A model generated the notes under the pieces. That model did not search any database and was not told the origin of the DNA. It worked only from the letters and a program-made list of their open reading frames with translations. A DNA stretch of 64,000 nucleotides from positions 62,001-126,000 of the forward strand of contig NZ_BCZS01000016.1 of assembly GCF_001598855.1 (NCBI RefSeq), given 5' to 3'. Position numbers and translations under genes: made by a program. Below, one piece after another: positions 1-7,983 of this stretch. This DNA comes from Pluralibacter gergoviae ATCC 33028 = NBRC 105706 (lineage in GTDB: Bacteria > Pseudomonadota > Gammaproteobacteria > Enterobacterales > Enterobacteriaceae). Each line of letters starts with the position of its first letter. The stretch's first letter is position 1.

Positions 1-178
1 CGGCGCCGTCGCCATCACCGCGATCCTGATGATTGCGCTCTCCGCCGGTTTCTTCGGCGTGGTGTTCGGCAACCGCTTCGGCGTGCAGTCCCCGGATGCA
101 GAAGCGGTGCTGCTGTTAAGCTCCGTTCTGTGTATCCTTTCTCTACCGCTGTTTATTACCTTAACCTCAGGTATCTGA
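1..178 (+). CDS. mdcF: MdcF, malonate transporter of the auxin-efflux-carrier type (C-terminal end only)
   Basis: Only the last 58 codons are present; the reading frame enters at base 2 and stops at a TGA at 176-178. The visible part is very hydrophobic, with two likely membrane segments (about residues 3-22 and 36-57 of the fragment) split by a short polar turn. This suits the C-terminal helices of an auxin efflux carrier permease. The assignment to MdcF rests mostly on position: it lies directly before mdcG and mdcH, the order found in the Klebsiella mdcABCDEFGH cluster. MdcF is thought to carry malonate across the inner membrane. One base separates its stop from the mdcG start, so the genes are cotranscribed. 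Confidence 0.75.
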   Translation, partial: GAVAITAILMIALSAGFFGVVFGNRFGVQSPDAEAVLLLSSVLCILSLPLFITLTSGI

Positions 179-179
179 T

Positions 180-797
180 ATGACCTACGCGCCGCAACCG
201 CACGACCTGCTCTGGCTCAACGCCGCCGCTGACCTGCTTGACGTTGAAGAGACGTGGGTGACGACCCAGTGGCACCCGGGCCTGCCGGTGGTGGTGCGGC
301 GCGATGTTAACGATGAGGGCGATATTCCGGTCGGCGTGCGCGGCATGAAGCGCGACCAGCGCGCCGCCGGCTGGGTGCGCCCCGCCGCCGTTGTCCGGGC
401 GGTGACGCCGGAGGCGCTGGCGGACCGCCAGCGCCTGCTGCACTCGCCTTTTGTTTCTCAACCGCCCGTTCAGGCGGCGATAACCCTCACCACCTTTGCC
501 TGGCCGTGGCGCTGGGGCATTACCGGCAGCACCGGCTACGCCCTGGCCACCGAAATTCCGGTGCTGCACGCCGACAGCGATCTCGATCTGCTGATCCGCG
601 CCCCACAGCCCCTGACCGACGATGAGCTCAGGCAGTGGCAGGCGCAGGTCGAAAAACTGCCCTGCCGCGCCGATACCCAAGTGGAGACGCCGTTCGGCGC
701 CTTCGCCCTCAACGAGTGGCTGCGCGAAGGGCGGGTGCTGCTGAAAACCGCCGCCGGGCCGCGGCTGACCGCCGCCCCCTGGCGAAGGGAGCCTTAA
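180..797 (+). CDS. mdcG: MdcG, phosphoribosyl-dephospho-CoA transferase for malonate decarboxylase
   Basis: 205 residues, the usual family length. MdcG attaches the 2'-(5''-phosphoribosyl)-3'-dephospho-CoA prosthetic group to the acyl carrier subunit MdcC, making the holo-decarboxylase. The protein has the nucleotidyltransferase-like signature GSTGYALAT around residues 120-128, followed by DSDLDLL near residue 139; the acidic pair there is expected to bind metal. The ATG follows one base after the mdcF stop and mdcH starts two bases after its own stop, so translation is probably coupled along the operon. The product acts in the cytoplasm. Confidence 0.9.
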   Translation: MTYAPQPHDLLWLNAAADLLDVEETWVTTQWHPGLPVVVRRDVNDEGDIPVGVRGMKRDQRAAGWVRPAAVVRAVTPEALADRQRLLHSPFVSQPPVQAAITLTTFAWPWRWGITGSTGYALATEIPVLHADSDLDLLIRAPQPLTDDELRQWQAQVEKLPCRADTQVETPFGAFALNEWLREGRVLLKTAAGPRLTAAPWRREP

Positions 798-799
798 CC

Positions 800-1702
800 A
801 TGAAAATCCTCTTTACTTTTCCCGGCCAGGGCACTCAGCGCCCCGGCATGCTGCAGGCCCTTCCCGACGGAGGGGCCATCCTGAGTGAGGCCCGCGCCGT
901 TCTCGGCGATGAGCTTGATACCCTCGACTCGGCTGACGCCCTGCGCCACACCCGCGCGGTGCAGCTCTGCCTGCTGATCGCGGGCGTGGCCTGGGCGAGA
1001 GAACTTATCCGCAACGGCGTGAAGCCGGATATTGTCAGCGGACTGTCGATCGGCGCCTATCCGGCGGCGGTCATCGCCGGCGCGCTGCGCTTTGACGACG
1101 CCCTGCGGCTGGTGGCCCTGCGCGGTGATTTGATGGAGCGCGCCTATCCCGGCGGCTACGGGCTGACGGCCATTGTGGGCCTGACGCTGGACAGACTTGA
1201 AGCGCTAATGGCGGGTAGCGGAACCTACATCGCTAATCTCAACGCTGAGACCCAGATCGTGATAGCCGGACGGGACGACGCGATGAGGCAGGTCGCGCAC
1301 AGGGCGCTGGATGCGGGGGCCAGCAGAGCGACCCGGCTAGCGGTCAGCGTACCGTCGCACTGCGCGCTGCTCGATAAGCCTGCCGCTGAACTGGCGAAGG
1401 CGTTCGAATCTGTGACAGTGTCACGACCATCCTGCGCCTATCTGAGCGGCTCCAGCGCCCGCGTACTGTGGGAGCCGCAGAAAATCGCCGACGATCTGGC
1501 CTTTAATATGGCCCGCACCGTGCAGTGGCAGGATGCGATGATCGCCGCCAACCAGCGCGACGCGCGGCTGGCGATTGAGATGCCGCCGGGCAGCGTGCTC
1601 ACCGGCCTGACGAAGCAGGCGGGCTGGCAGGGCGAGGCGATCTGCCGGGAACGCAACAGCATCGAGGTGGCCCGGCACCTGGCAAAACGCCTCAGTGATT
1701 GA
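800..1702 (+). CDS. mdcH: MdcH, malonyl-CoA:ACP malonyltransferase (malonate decarboxylase epsilon subunit)
   Basis: 300 residues. It loads malonyl onto the acyl carrier subunit MdcC, priming the decarboxylation cycle. It has the FabD-type acyltransferase fold: FPGQGTQ near the N-terminus (residues 5-11), the nucleophile motif GLSIG around residues 79-83 (GxSxG), and a VPSHC motif near residue 190 carrying the probable catalytic histidine. I chose the ATG at 800. The frame stays open upstream to about 635, but that part would overlap mdcG and reads as shadow sequence. The last 11 bases overlap the end of mdcR on the other strand. Confidence 0.9.
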   Translation: MKILFTFPGQGTQRPGMLQALPDGGAILSEARAVLGDELDTLDSADALRHTRAVQLCLLIAGVAWARELIRNGVKPDIVSGLSIGAYPAAVIAGALRFDDALRLVALRGDLMERAYPGGYGLTAIVGLTLDRLEALMAGSGTYIANLNAETQIVIAGRDDAMRQVAHRALDAGASRATRLAVSVPSHCALLDKPAAELAKAFESVTVSRPSCAYLSGSSARVLWEPQKIADDLAFNMARTVQWQDAMIAANQRDARLAIEMPPGSVLTGLTKQAGWQGEAICRERNSIEVARHLAKRLSD

Positions 1703-2618
1703 GGCTGCGGGCATACATCCGCCCTTCCGCCGCCAGCGCCAGCAGGTCCTGATCGCGCTCGCGGTGGTGGGAATAGACGATGGAGATAAGTTGGCGCATC
1801 TGGTAAGACTCCGCCAGCTTCAGCAGCCGGACGTCGTTCTCATACACTTTCTTCATCCGCCCGGGGATCAGCGAAAAGCCGACCCCGGCCTGCACCAGGC
1901 TTATCATTGAGAAGATATCGTTTACCCGAGTGACGATCTCCGGCTCAAATCCGGCGACGTGAAACGCCTCCTGAAACCCCGCGTAGGTGGCAAATCCCTC
2001 CGCCAGCGACACAAACTTGCGGTCGGCGTAGTCGCGCAGATCGGCCTCCTGCCCGGCGGCCAGATTTTCGCTGGCCGGGGCGGCAAGGAAAATATCGTCG
2101 TGAAACAGCGGAATGACGTCGAATTTCGAATCGGTAAACTCGCCGTCGCTGGTGGAGATAAGGATCGCATCCAGCGCGTCATCCTCCAGCATATCCAGCA
2201 GCATCTGGTTGGAACCCATCGTCAGATCCAGCTCCAGCTGCGGACGGCGCAGCTTCATGCCCATGATGATCTTCGGCACCGTCTCAAGCGTCAGCGAGTA
2301 GAGCGTGCCGATGCGCAGGCGCCCTGTGCCGACGCCCGCCGCTTTGCGCGTCTCGTCGATGCCCTTGCACATCAGCGCCAGCACCTCCTGACCGTACTCC
2401 TGCAGCGTATGGGCCGCCGGCAGCGGCAGCAGATTGCGCCCCTTGTGAACGAACAGCGGACAGCCGATCCCCTCCTCCAGCGTGTGCAGCGCCCGGTGGA
2501 CGCTGACGCTGCTCAGCGCCAGCGCTTCTGCCGTGCGGGCGATGTTGCCTTTTTGCATAAACATCATAAAGACGCTGAGCTTGCGAAAGGTGATGTCCTG
2601 GCTGATGTTGTCTTTCAT
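1692..2618 (-). CDS. mdcR: MdcR, LysR-type regulator of the malonate decarboxylase genes
   Basis: 308 residues with a LysR winged helix-turn-helix at about 8-65 and a substrate-binding-like effector domain from about 95 to the end. In Klebsiella the gene at this spot, convergent with mdcH, encodes MdcR, which activates the mdc operon in response to malonate. Assignment therefore rests on LysR architecture plus the conserved position. Its 3' end overlaps mdcH by 11 bases. Its ATG overlaps, by the four-base ATGA arrangement, the stop of a possible 50-codon gene upstream (2615-2767), so it may be translated by coupling. Confidence 0.85.
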   Translation of the reverse strand: MKDNISQDITFRKLSVFMMFMQKGNIARTAEALALSSVSVHRALHTLEEGIGCPLFVHKGRNLLPLPAAHTLQEYGQEVLALMCKGIDETRKAAGVGTGRLRIGTLYSLTLETVPKIIMGMKLRRPQLELDLTMGSNQMLLDMLEDDALDAILISTSDGEFTDSKFDVIPLFHDDIFLAAPASENLAAGQEADLRDYADRKFVSLAEGFATYAGFQEAFHVAGFEPEIVTRVNDIFSMISLVQAGVGFSLIPGRMKKVYENDVRLLKLAESYQMRQLISIVYSHHRERDQDLLALAAEGRMYARSLNH

Positions 2619-2767
2619 TGAGGGTCGCTGTGGATCAAAGAATGAGGCGACAAAGTGTAGCGTAAATCCCGCGTACGGCCCTTAAGCCACATCATAAACG
2701 GCATAAATAAACTGCCCGCCATATGGCCTGTCGCAGTACCTTTGATAAATCCGCTACCATCAAGCAT
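2615..2767 (-). CDS. Possible 50-residue small protein upstream of, and overlapping, mdcR
   Basis: An ATG at 2767 (minus strand) opens 50 codons ending in a TGA that overlaps the mdcR ATG. A strong ribosome-binding site (GAGGAG, six bases from the ATG) precedes it. The predicted protein has a short hydrophobic stretch rich in Met and Phe at about residues 17-28 and a basic, polar tail. I recognise no family. It could be a leader or small membrane protein coupled to mdcR, a remnant of a longer gene, or chance. The ribosome site and exact stop/start overlap are the main arguments that it is translated. Confidence 0.35.
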   Translation of the reverse strand: MLDGSGFIKGTATGHMAGSLFMPFMMWLKGRTRDLRYTLSPHSLIHSDPQ

Positions 2768-2877
2768 GATGACTCCTCATCGGATGCACTTAAGCACAAA
2801 CGCATAATAAACGCTTAGCGCTACTATTACTGGATAGTGTGGGCACCGCACGCACGGCTCCAGATAGAGAGGTGATT

Positions 2878-3447
2878 ATGGAACTACACTCCGAGCGGCT
2901 TTACTACCGGCCGGTCTGTGAAGAAGACCTGGCAGATCTTTTCAGGATCTACGGCGACCCGGCGACCAATACCTATAATCCCGCCGGGCCCTATCCCGAC
3001 CTCGCCTACACCGAGGGCGTGCTCGGACGCTGGCTGGCGCAGTGGCGCTCCGATGGCTTCGGCTGCTGGGCTATTATGCTGCGCAGCGCGCCGGACAAGA
3101 CGATCGGCTTTGGCGGCCTCAGCGTGCGCGATACGGGAGAGATCAAAATCAACAACCTCGGCTTTCGCTTCGAGACCGGCGTCTGGGGCCAGGGGCTGGC
3201 TACGGAGCTTTCCTGCTTTGCCATCGACCACGGATTCAGAACCCTCTCGCTGCCGGAGATTTCGGCCGTGGTGCGCAGAAACCACCTCGCCTCCCAGCGG
3301 GTGCTGCAGAAGTCGGGGCTGTGCTATAGCCGGGAAATCAGCGACCTTGCCGATCTGCCCCCGAGCCTGCTGTTTACGCTAACCCGCGAAAGCTGGCTTA
3401 AAAATCTTCATCAGGAGCGGGAGAAACTGCGTGCTGGCGGGGCTTAA
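2878..3447 (+). CDS. GNAT-family N-acetyltransferase (RimJ/RimL-like)
   Basis: 189 residues from the ATG at 2878, chosen because GAGAGG lies a few bases upstream; the open frame reaches 2839 but without a ribosome site. The protein begins with the ERLYYRP-type first strand common to RimJ/RimL-like acetyltransferases and has the acetyl-CoA loop region ([10 protein letters not shown], about residues 101-110), then a [17 protein letters not shown] segment typical of the family C-terminus. It should transfer acetyl from acetyl-CoA to an amine; the substrate cannot be told. Its 3' end overlaps fosA by 17 bases, so the two are cotranscribed and may form a resistance or detoxification pair. Confidence 0.85.
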   Translation: MELHSERLYYRPVCEEDLADLFRIYGDPATNTYNPAGPYPDLAYTEGVLGRWLAQWRSDGFGCWAIMLRSAPDKTIGFGGLSVRDTGEIKINNLGFRFETGVWGQGLATELSCFAIDHGFRTLSLPEISAVVRRNHLASQRVLQKSGLCYSREISDLADLPPSLLFTLTRESWLKNLHQEREKLRAGGA

Positions 3448-3829
3448 TCATCTGACGCTTGCCGTGCACGACGTAACGGTCAGCGCGGCATTTTATCGCG
3501 ATCTGCTGGGATTTACGCTGCGCGCGACCTGGGACGGCGGCGCCTACCTGTCGCTGGGCGAGCTCTGGCTCTGCCTTTCTCTTGATGAGGTAGATGACAG
3601 GCGGGACTATACCCACTACGCCTTTACGCTGCCGGAAGATGCGCTGGCGGCGTTTCGCGCCCGACTGCTGGACGCGGGCGTGATTGAGTGGAAAACAAAC
3701 AAGAGCGAGGGGGCATCGTTCTATTTTCTCGATCCCGACGGGCACCGGCTTGAGGCCCACAGCGGTGACCTGCAGAGCCGCCTGGCAGCATGCCGCGAGG
3801 CGCCCTATGCGGGGATGGTGTTTTACTGA
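3431..3829 (+). CDS. fosA: FosA, fosfomycin glutathione transferase
   Basis: 132 residues of the vicinal-oxygen-chelate fold. FosA opens the fosfomycin epoxide with glutathione using Mn2+ and K+. Metal ligands and active-site motifs are present: His7 in NHLTLAV, the histidine in DYTHYAF (residue 62), and the glutamate in [15 protein letters not shown] (46-50) and the K-containing NKSEGAS loop are also intact. The start is a GTG at 3431, inside the acetyltransferase gene, preceded by AGGAG. It is shorter than the Klebsiella and Enterobacter enzymes as I remember them, because the loop before DYTHYAF is about five residues shorter, and its C-terminal third recalls the Pseudomonas enzyme. Confidence 0.9.
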   Translation: MLAGLNHLTLAVHDVTVSAAFYRDLLGFTLRATWDGGAYLSLGELWLCLSLDEVDDRRDYTHYAFTLPEDALAAFRARLLDAGVIEWKTNKSEGASFYFLDPDGHRLEAHSGDLQSRLAACREAPYAGMVFY

Positions 3830-4060
3830 CGCGAGGTGCGATTAGGGTCAGATCTGCGCCCCCTGCTCATCGCTGTGATAGAGGCAGGCGCATCCTCAAC
3901 ATAACCGACCGGCGAGACTGATGACTTTCAGATTTTGCACGCTTTTGCTGACTTCTCTTTGATCCCTTCGGGGGTTTTCTGCTGTAAACTCACGTATTAT
4001 CCTTCATCCTTTTGTCCATTCCCGGACAGCGTTCCTTCTGAGTTCAGAGGCACTTCTATT

Positions 4061-5272
4061 ATGACCTGGCAACACTTCAAACAGGCCTGGCTGGTAAAAT
4101 TCTGGTCGCCCGTTCCCGCGGTTATCGCCGCCGGCATTCTCTCTACCTACTACTTCGGCCTCACCGGCACCTTCTGGGCGGTAACCGGCGAGTTCACCCG
4201 CTGGGGCGGTCAGCTGCTGCAGCTGGCGGGCGTGCATACCGAGCAGTGGGGCTACTATAAGCTGATTCACCTCGACGGCACGCCGCTGACCCGCATCGAC
4301 GGAATGATGATCATCGGCATGTTCGGCGGCTGCTTCGCCGCCGCCCTGTGGGCCAACAACGTCAAGCTGCGCCTGCCCCGGAGCCGCAGGCGCATCTTTC
4401 AGGCCATTGCGGGCGGCATCATCGCCGGCTTCGGCGCGCGGCTGGCGATGGGCTGTAATCTGGCGGCCTTTTTTACCGGCATCCCGCAGTTCTCGCTCCA
4501 CGCCTGGTTCTTTGCCATCGCCACGGCGATCGGGTCATGGTTCGGCGCCCGCTTTACGCTGCTGCCGTTCTTTCGCATTCCGGTAAAGCTGCAGAAGGTT
4601 TCGGCCGCCTCGCCGCTGACCCAGAAACCAGACCAGGCCCGGCGCCGCTTTCGCCTCGGGATGCTGGTCTTTATCGCCATGATCGGCTGGGGGCTGCTGA
4701 CGGTGGCCGACCATCCCAAGCTCGGGCTGGCAATGCTGTTCGGCATCGGCTTCGGGCTGCTGATTGAGCGGGCGCAGATCTGCTTCACGTCGGCGTTCCG
4801 CGATCTGTGGATCACCGGGCGCACCCACATGGCGAAGGCGATTATCTTCGGCATGGCGGCGAGCGCCATCGGCATCTTCAGCTACGTGCAGCTCGGCGTG
4901 GCGCCGAAAATCATGTGGGCGGGCCCCAACGCGGTTATCGGCGGACTGCTGTTTGGCTTCGGCATCGTGCTGGCGGGCGGCTGTGAAACCGGCTGGATGT
5001 ACCGCGCCGTCGAGGGGCAGGTGCACTACTGGTGGGTCGGGCTGGGCAACGTTATCGGCTCAACGATTCTGGCGTACTACTGGGATGACCTCTCGCCCGC
5101 GCTGGCCACCCGCTGGGATAAGGTCAATCTGCTGAGCGCCTTCGGCCCGCTGGGCGGGCTGCTGGTGACCTATTTACTGCTGGCGCTTGCCCTGCTGCTG
5201 ATTATCGGCTGGGAGAAGCGCTTTTTTCGCCGCCAACCTTCCACCGCCGCAACGATTAAGGAGAACATATGA
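4061..5272 (+). CDS. yedE: YedE, YeeE/YedE-family sulfur-compound transporter
   Basis: 403 residues, very close to E. coli YedE in sequence and length. It is a polytopic inner-membrane protein with two related halves, each carrying the family's small-residue and cysteine motif: GARLAMGCNLAAFF near residue 128 and GIVLAGGCETGWMYR near residue 305. Relatives of the TsuA type import thiosulfate; YedE has also been linked to selenium metabolism. I chose the ATG at 4061 because it matches the family start; the frame is open from 3935. Its TGA overlaps the yedF ATG (ATGA), so the transporter and sulfur carrier are translated together. Confidence 0.93.
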   Translation: MTWQHFKQAWLVKFWSPVPAVIAAGILSTYYFGLTGTFWAVTGEFTRWGGQLLQLAGVHTEQWGYYKLIHLDGTPLTRIDGMMIIGMFGGCFAAALWANNVKLRLPRSRRRIFQAIAGGIIAGFGARLAMGCNLAAFFTGIPQFSLHAWFFAIATAIGSWFGARFTLLPFFRIPVKLQKVSAASPLTQKPDQARRRFRLGMLVFIAMIGWGLLTVADHPKLGLAMLFGIGFGLLIERAQICFTSAFRDLWITGRTHMAKAIIFGMAASAIGIFSYVQLGVAPKIMWAGPNAVIGGLLFGFGIVLAGGCETGWMYRAVEGQVHYWWVGLGNVIGSTILAYYWDDLSPALATRWDKVNLLSAFGPLGGLLVTYLLLALALLLIIGWEKRFFRRQPSTAATIKENI

Positions 5273-5502
5273 AACAGAGAGCGCCTGATTACCGTCTCGA
5301 TATGGTGGGCGAACCCTGCCCTTATCCTGCCGTGGCAACGCTGGAAGCCATGCCGTCGCTGAAAAAGGGTGAGATTCTGGAAGTGGTGAGCGACTGTCCG
5401 CAGTCGATCAACACGATCCCGCTGGACGCCAGAAACCACGGCTATACGGTGCTGGATATTCAGCAGGACGGGCCGACGATCAGATATTTGATTCAGAAAT
5501 AA
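5269..5502 (+). CDS. yedF: YedF, TusA-family sulfur carrier
   Basis: 77 residues of the TusA/YedF/SirA fold. The conserved CPYP motif, holding the persulfide-forming cysteine, is at about residues 17-20. It probably receives sulfur or selenium that enters through YedE and passes it on in the cytoplasm. The start overlaps the yedE stop by four bases, and AAGGAG lies just upstream. A hairpin 10 bases after the stop probably ends the transcript. Confidence 0.93.
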   Translation: MKQRAPDYRLDMVGEPCPYPAVATLEAMPSLKKGEILEVVSDCPQSINTIPLDARNHGYTVLDIQQDGPTIRYLIQK

Positions 5503-5512
5503 TTAGCTAACG

Positions 5513-5536
5513 CGTCGGCCCGATAGCGGGCCGACG
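5513..5536. terminator. Hairpin between yedF and the MarA-like gene
   Basis: A perfect 10-bp stem (CGTCGGCCCG pairing with CGGGCCGACG) with the loop ATAG. It lies between two convergent genes. There is no clear T run on either side, so it may be a weak or bidirectional terminator. Confidence 0.5.
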
Positions 5537-5552
5537 TCAGGTTGAGTCTGCC

Positions 5553-5948
5553 TCAGTGGCGAGGATGACTACCAGAATTGAGCGGCAGGAGGTAGCGCGA
5601 CTCGCAGCCCGGGATGCTAGCGCAGCGATATTTATGCGGCGGAATATCAAAATGTTTCCTGAACGTCCGGGTCAGGGTCTGCTGTGACTCGAACCCGAAG
5701 CGCTCTGCCAGGCAGAGGATCGGCTCATCGCTGTGCCGGAGCCTGCGCGCAATTTCGGTGAGTTTGCGGCTGCGGATATACTGTCCCAGCGAGTGGCCGG
5801 TCTCTTTCTTGAACATTCTCTGCAGGTGCCATTTTGAGTAGCCGGACCGCTCTGAAACCCTGTCCAGCGACAGCGAAGACTCCAGGTTATCTTCGATCCA
5901 TTTCAGAACACCGTGAATTGTGATGGCGTCATTATTCCTTCTGGTCAT
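5553..5948 (-). CDS. Orphan MarA-like AraC-family regulator
   Basis: 131 residues from the ATG at 5948, chosen because it gives the MarA start ([12 protein letters not shown]) with AGGGAG five bases upstream; the frame is open to 6032. The protein is a MarA-size pair of helix-turn-helix motifs with no effector domain. The stretch [20 protein letters not shown] is as in MarA, and SQQTLTRTF of the second recognition region is kept. The C-terminus differs from MarA ([15 protein letters not shown]). No marR or marB is beside it, so it is a paralogue rather than the mar locus. It should bind marbox-type sites for efflux, porin and stress genes. It lies just past the end of the ben operon; the significance is unknown. 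Confidence 0.85.
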   Translation of the reverse strand: MTRRNNDAITIHGVLKWIEDNLESSLSLDRVSERSGYSKWHLQRMFKKETGHSLGQYIRSRKLTEIARRLRHSDEPILCLAERFGFESQQTLTRTFRKHFDIPPHKYRCASIPGCESRYLLPLNSGSHPRH

Positions 5949-6116
5949 CATCTCTCCCTTTCTTTCATTTACATTTTGCGGCGTCATATGGTCGTACCGC
6001 AGGCAACACTCCCTTATGTTGTACATCGGCAATTATCCGATCGGCGATGCTGTCAGACAATCCGACGTTTATTGTAGGACTCATCTGCCCCGCGCGCTGA
6101 GGCGAGGATAAAGATG

Positions 6117-6146
6117 ACTCAGGGCGGCCTGACGGCCGCCCTGAGT
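6117..6146 (-). terminator. Terminator-like hairpin after the ben operon
   Basis: A perfect 13-bp stem (ACTCAGGGCGGCC with its complement) and a TGAC loop, 28 bases past the benD stop in the direction of ben transcription. The T run is weak (TTTATCC), so the stem is the main evidence. Confidence 0.55.
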
Positions 6147-6174
6147 GAGCGTTAACAATGCAACCGGCCCGATA

Positions 6175-6948
6175 TCAGCCCAAATCGCCGCCCGCCACGG
6201 GCAGCGTCACGCCGGTGATATAGCTGGCCTCATCGCTGGCCAGGAAGAGGATGGCGTTCGCCTGCTCCTCAAGGGTGCCGTAGCGGCGCATCAGACTGCT
6301 CTGCGTGGTCTGATCGACCACCTGCTGATACCACGCCTGCTCCTGCGGGGTCGGCGTCTCCTCGTTGCGCGGCGTAAGGCGCCGGGGCGCCTCGGTTCCG
6401 CCGGGCGCCACGGCGTTGATGCGGATCCCCTGTTCGCTGTACTCCATCGCGATTGAGCGCGTCAGGGCATTGACCCCGCCTTTCGCGGCCGAGTACGGAA
6501 CCCGGTTGACGCCGGCGGTCGCCACGGAGGAGATGTTCACAATGCTGCCCTTCCCCTGTTTGAGCATCCACGGCAGCGCTGCCCGACAGCCCCAGAGTGT
6601 CGGAAACAGCGAGCGGCGGATCTCTTTTTCAATTTGCTCCGGCTGATACTCGGCAAACGGGCGGGCCCAGATAGTGCCGCCAACATTATTAATCAGCACA
6701 TCGAGGCGGCCAAAGTGCGTCACGCCGGCGGTAAACGCCTCCTGCGCGCTCTGCCACTGCTCCATATCCGCTTCCAGCGCCAGCACGTCGCTGCCTGAGG
6801 CTTTTAGCTGGTTCGCCAGCTCGTGAACGTGGCGGGAGCGATCGATCAGTAAAAGACGCGCGCCTTCGCGGGCAGCCTGCTCCGCCGTCTGGCGACCAAT
6901 TCCCTGCGCGGCCCCGGTGATGGCAACCACTTTATTTTCAAATCGCAT
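6175..6948 (-). CDS. benD: BenD, benzoate cis-diol dehydrogenase
   Basis: 257-residue short-chain dehydrogenase. It oxidises 1,6-dihydroxycyclohexa-2,4-diene-1-carboxylate to catechol with loss of CO2 and formation of NADH. The nucleotide motif TGAAQGIG is at about residues 12-19, NNVGG near residue 87, and the catalytic YSAAKGG near residue 152, with a serine upstream (NISSVA). It is the last gene of catA-benABCD. benC ends nine bases upstream, and a ribosome site (AAGGAGA) precedes the ATG at 6948. Confidence 0.95.
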   Translation of the reverse strand: MRFENKVVAITGAAQGIGRQTAEQAAREGARLLLIDRSRHVHELANQLKASGSDVLALEADMEQWQSAQEAFTAGVTHFGRLDVLINNVGGTIWARPFAEYQPEQIEKEIRRSLFPTLWGCRAALPWMLKQGKGSIVNISSVATAGVNRVPYSAAKGGVNALTRSIAMEYSEQGIRINAVAPGGTEAPRRLTPRNEETPTPQEQAWYQQVVDQTTQSSLMRRYGTLEEQANAILFLASDEASYITGVTLPVAGGDLG

Positions 6949-6957
6949 CTTGTCTCC

Positions 6958-7974
6958 TTATGCCGCCGCGCTCTGGCTGGCGATGAATTTTTCATACCAG
7001 AAGCCGCCGGGCGTGATGCCCCGGTCGCGCAGCGCGGCCGATACGGCATTGACCATGGGCGGCGGTCCGCAGAGATAAATATCGACGTCGCCCTCGTTCA
7101 GCATCGCCTCATCAAGATGTTCGGTGACGAAGCCCCGCTGCGGACAGGCGCTTTCAGCGTCGGCCACCACCGGCAGCCAGCGATAGCCCGGCAGCCGCTG
7201 GGTAAACGCCTCCAGCGCGTCGGTTTTGACCAGATCGCAATCGCGGGTAACGCCGTACAGCAGCGTGATGGGCCTGCGGCTCTCCTGCCCGGCCAGGGTC
7301 TGCAGCATCGACAGCAGCGGCGCCAGTCCGGTCCCGCCCGCCAGCAGCAGCAGCGGCCGCTCTCCGTCTCTCAGATAAAAACTGCCCATCGGGCCGCTCA
7401 GGGTCAGGCGATCGCCCGCGCGGGCCTGTCGGGTCAGCCACTGGCTCATGACCCCGCCCGGGACGTTGCGAATAAGGAATCGTCCCTCCCGGCTGCCGGG
7501 GAGCGAACTAAACGAGTAGGCGCGCACCTGCGTTGAGCCGGGGACCTGGATGTTAATATACTGCCCCGGCAAAAATGCCAGCGGTTCATCAAGCTGCACC
7601 ACCAGCTCAATCGCCGTGTCGGAGAGTAAACTGACCTCCACGACATCCGCGCCGGTGGTTGCCAGCGCCGTTTTACACTGGGCGGCGGCGACCGGTACCT
7701 CGATGACGCAGTCGCTGTTCGGGATCATCTGACAGGTCAGTACCCGGCGTTCGTCCGCCTCTTCTTCACTTAGCGCCTCTTCGAGATAGTCATCGCCAAG
7801 GTCATATTCGCCGCTCACGCACTGGCATTTACAGGTTCCGCAAACGCCGTCCGAGCAGTCCATCGGCAAATTGACTTTCTGCCGATAGGCGGCATCGAGC
7901 ACTTTTTCGCCCGCGTTACACTCGATGAATCGGGTCACGCCATCTTCAAAATTAAGCGCAATGTTAAACGTCAT
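6958..7974 (-). CDS. benC: BenC, benzoate 1,2-dioxygenase reductase
   Basis: 338 residues. It passes electrons from NADH through FAD and a plant-type [2Fe-2S] centre to the BenAB oxygenase. The N-terminal ferredoxin part (about 1-95) has the CSDGVCGTCKC cluster motif plus a fourth cysteine in VLTCQM. The FAD part has the RAYSFSS motif, and the NADH part has LLLAGGTGLAP. The ATG at 7974 is preceded by AAGAGG at good spacing; an in-frame GTG two codons earlier (7980) lies within that ribosome site, so I rejected it. benB ends nine bases upstream. Confidence 0.95.
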   Translation of the reverse strand: MTFNIALNFEDGVTRFIECNAGEKVLDAAYRQKVNLPMDCSDGVCGTCKCQCVSGEYDLGDDYLEEALSEEEADERRVLTCQMIPNSDCVIEVPVAAAQCKTALATTGADVVEVSLLSDTAIELVVQLDEPLAFLPGQYINIQVPGSTQVRAYSFSSLPGSREGRFLIRNVPGGVMSQWLTRQARAGDRLTLSGPMGSFYLRDGERPLLLLAGGTGLAPLLSMLQTLAGQESRRPITLLYGVTRDCDLVKTDALEAFTQRLPGYRWLPVVADAESACPQRGFVTEHLDEAMLNEGDVDIYLCGPPPMVNAVSAALRDRGITPGGFWYEKFIASQSAAA

Positions 7975-7983
7975 AACCACCTC

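Noticed and set aside
635-799. Upstream extension of mdcH
   Set aside because: It overlaps mdcG in another frame and lacks a ribosome site; the ATG at 800 gives the family start.
3935-4060. N-terminal extension of yedE
   Set aside because: The extra 42 residues have no counterpart in E. coli YedE, whose start matches the ATG at 4061.
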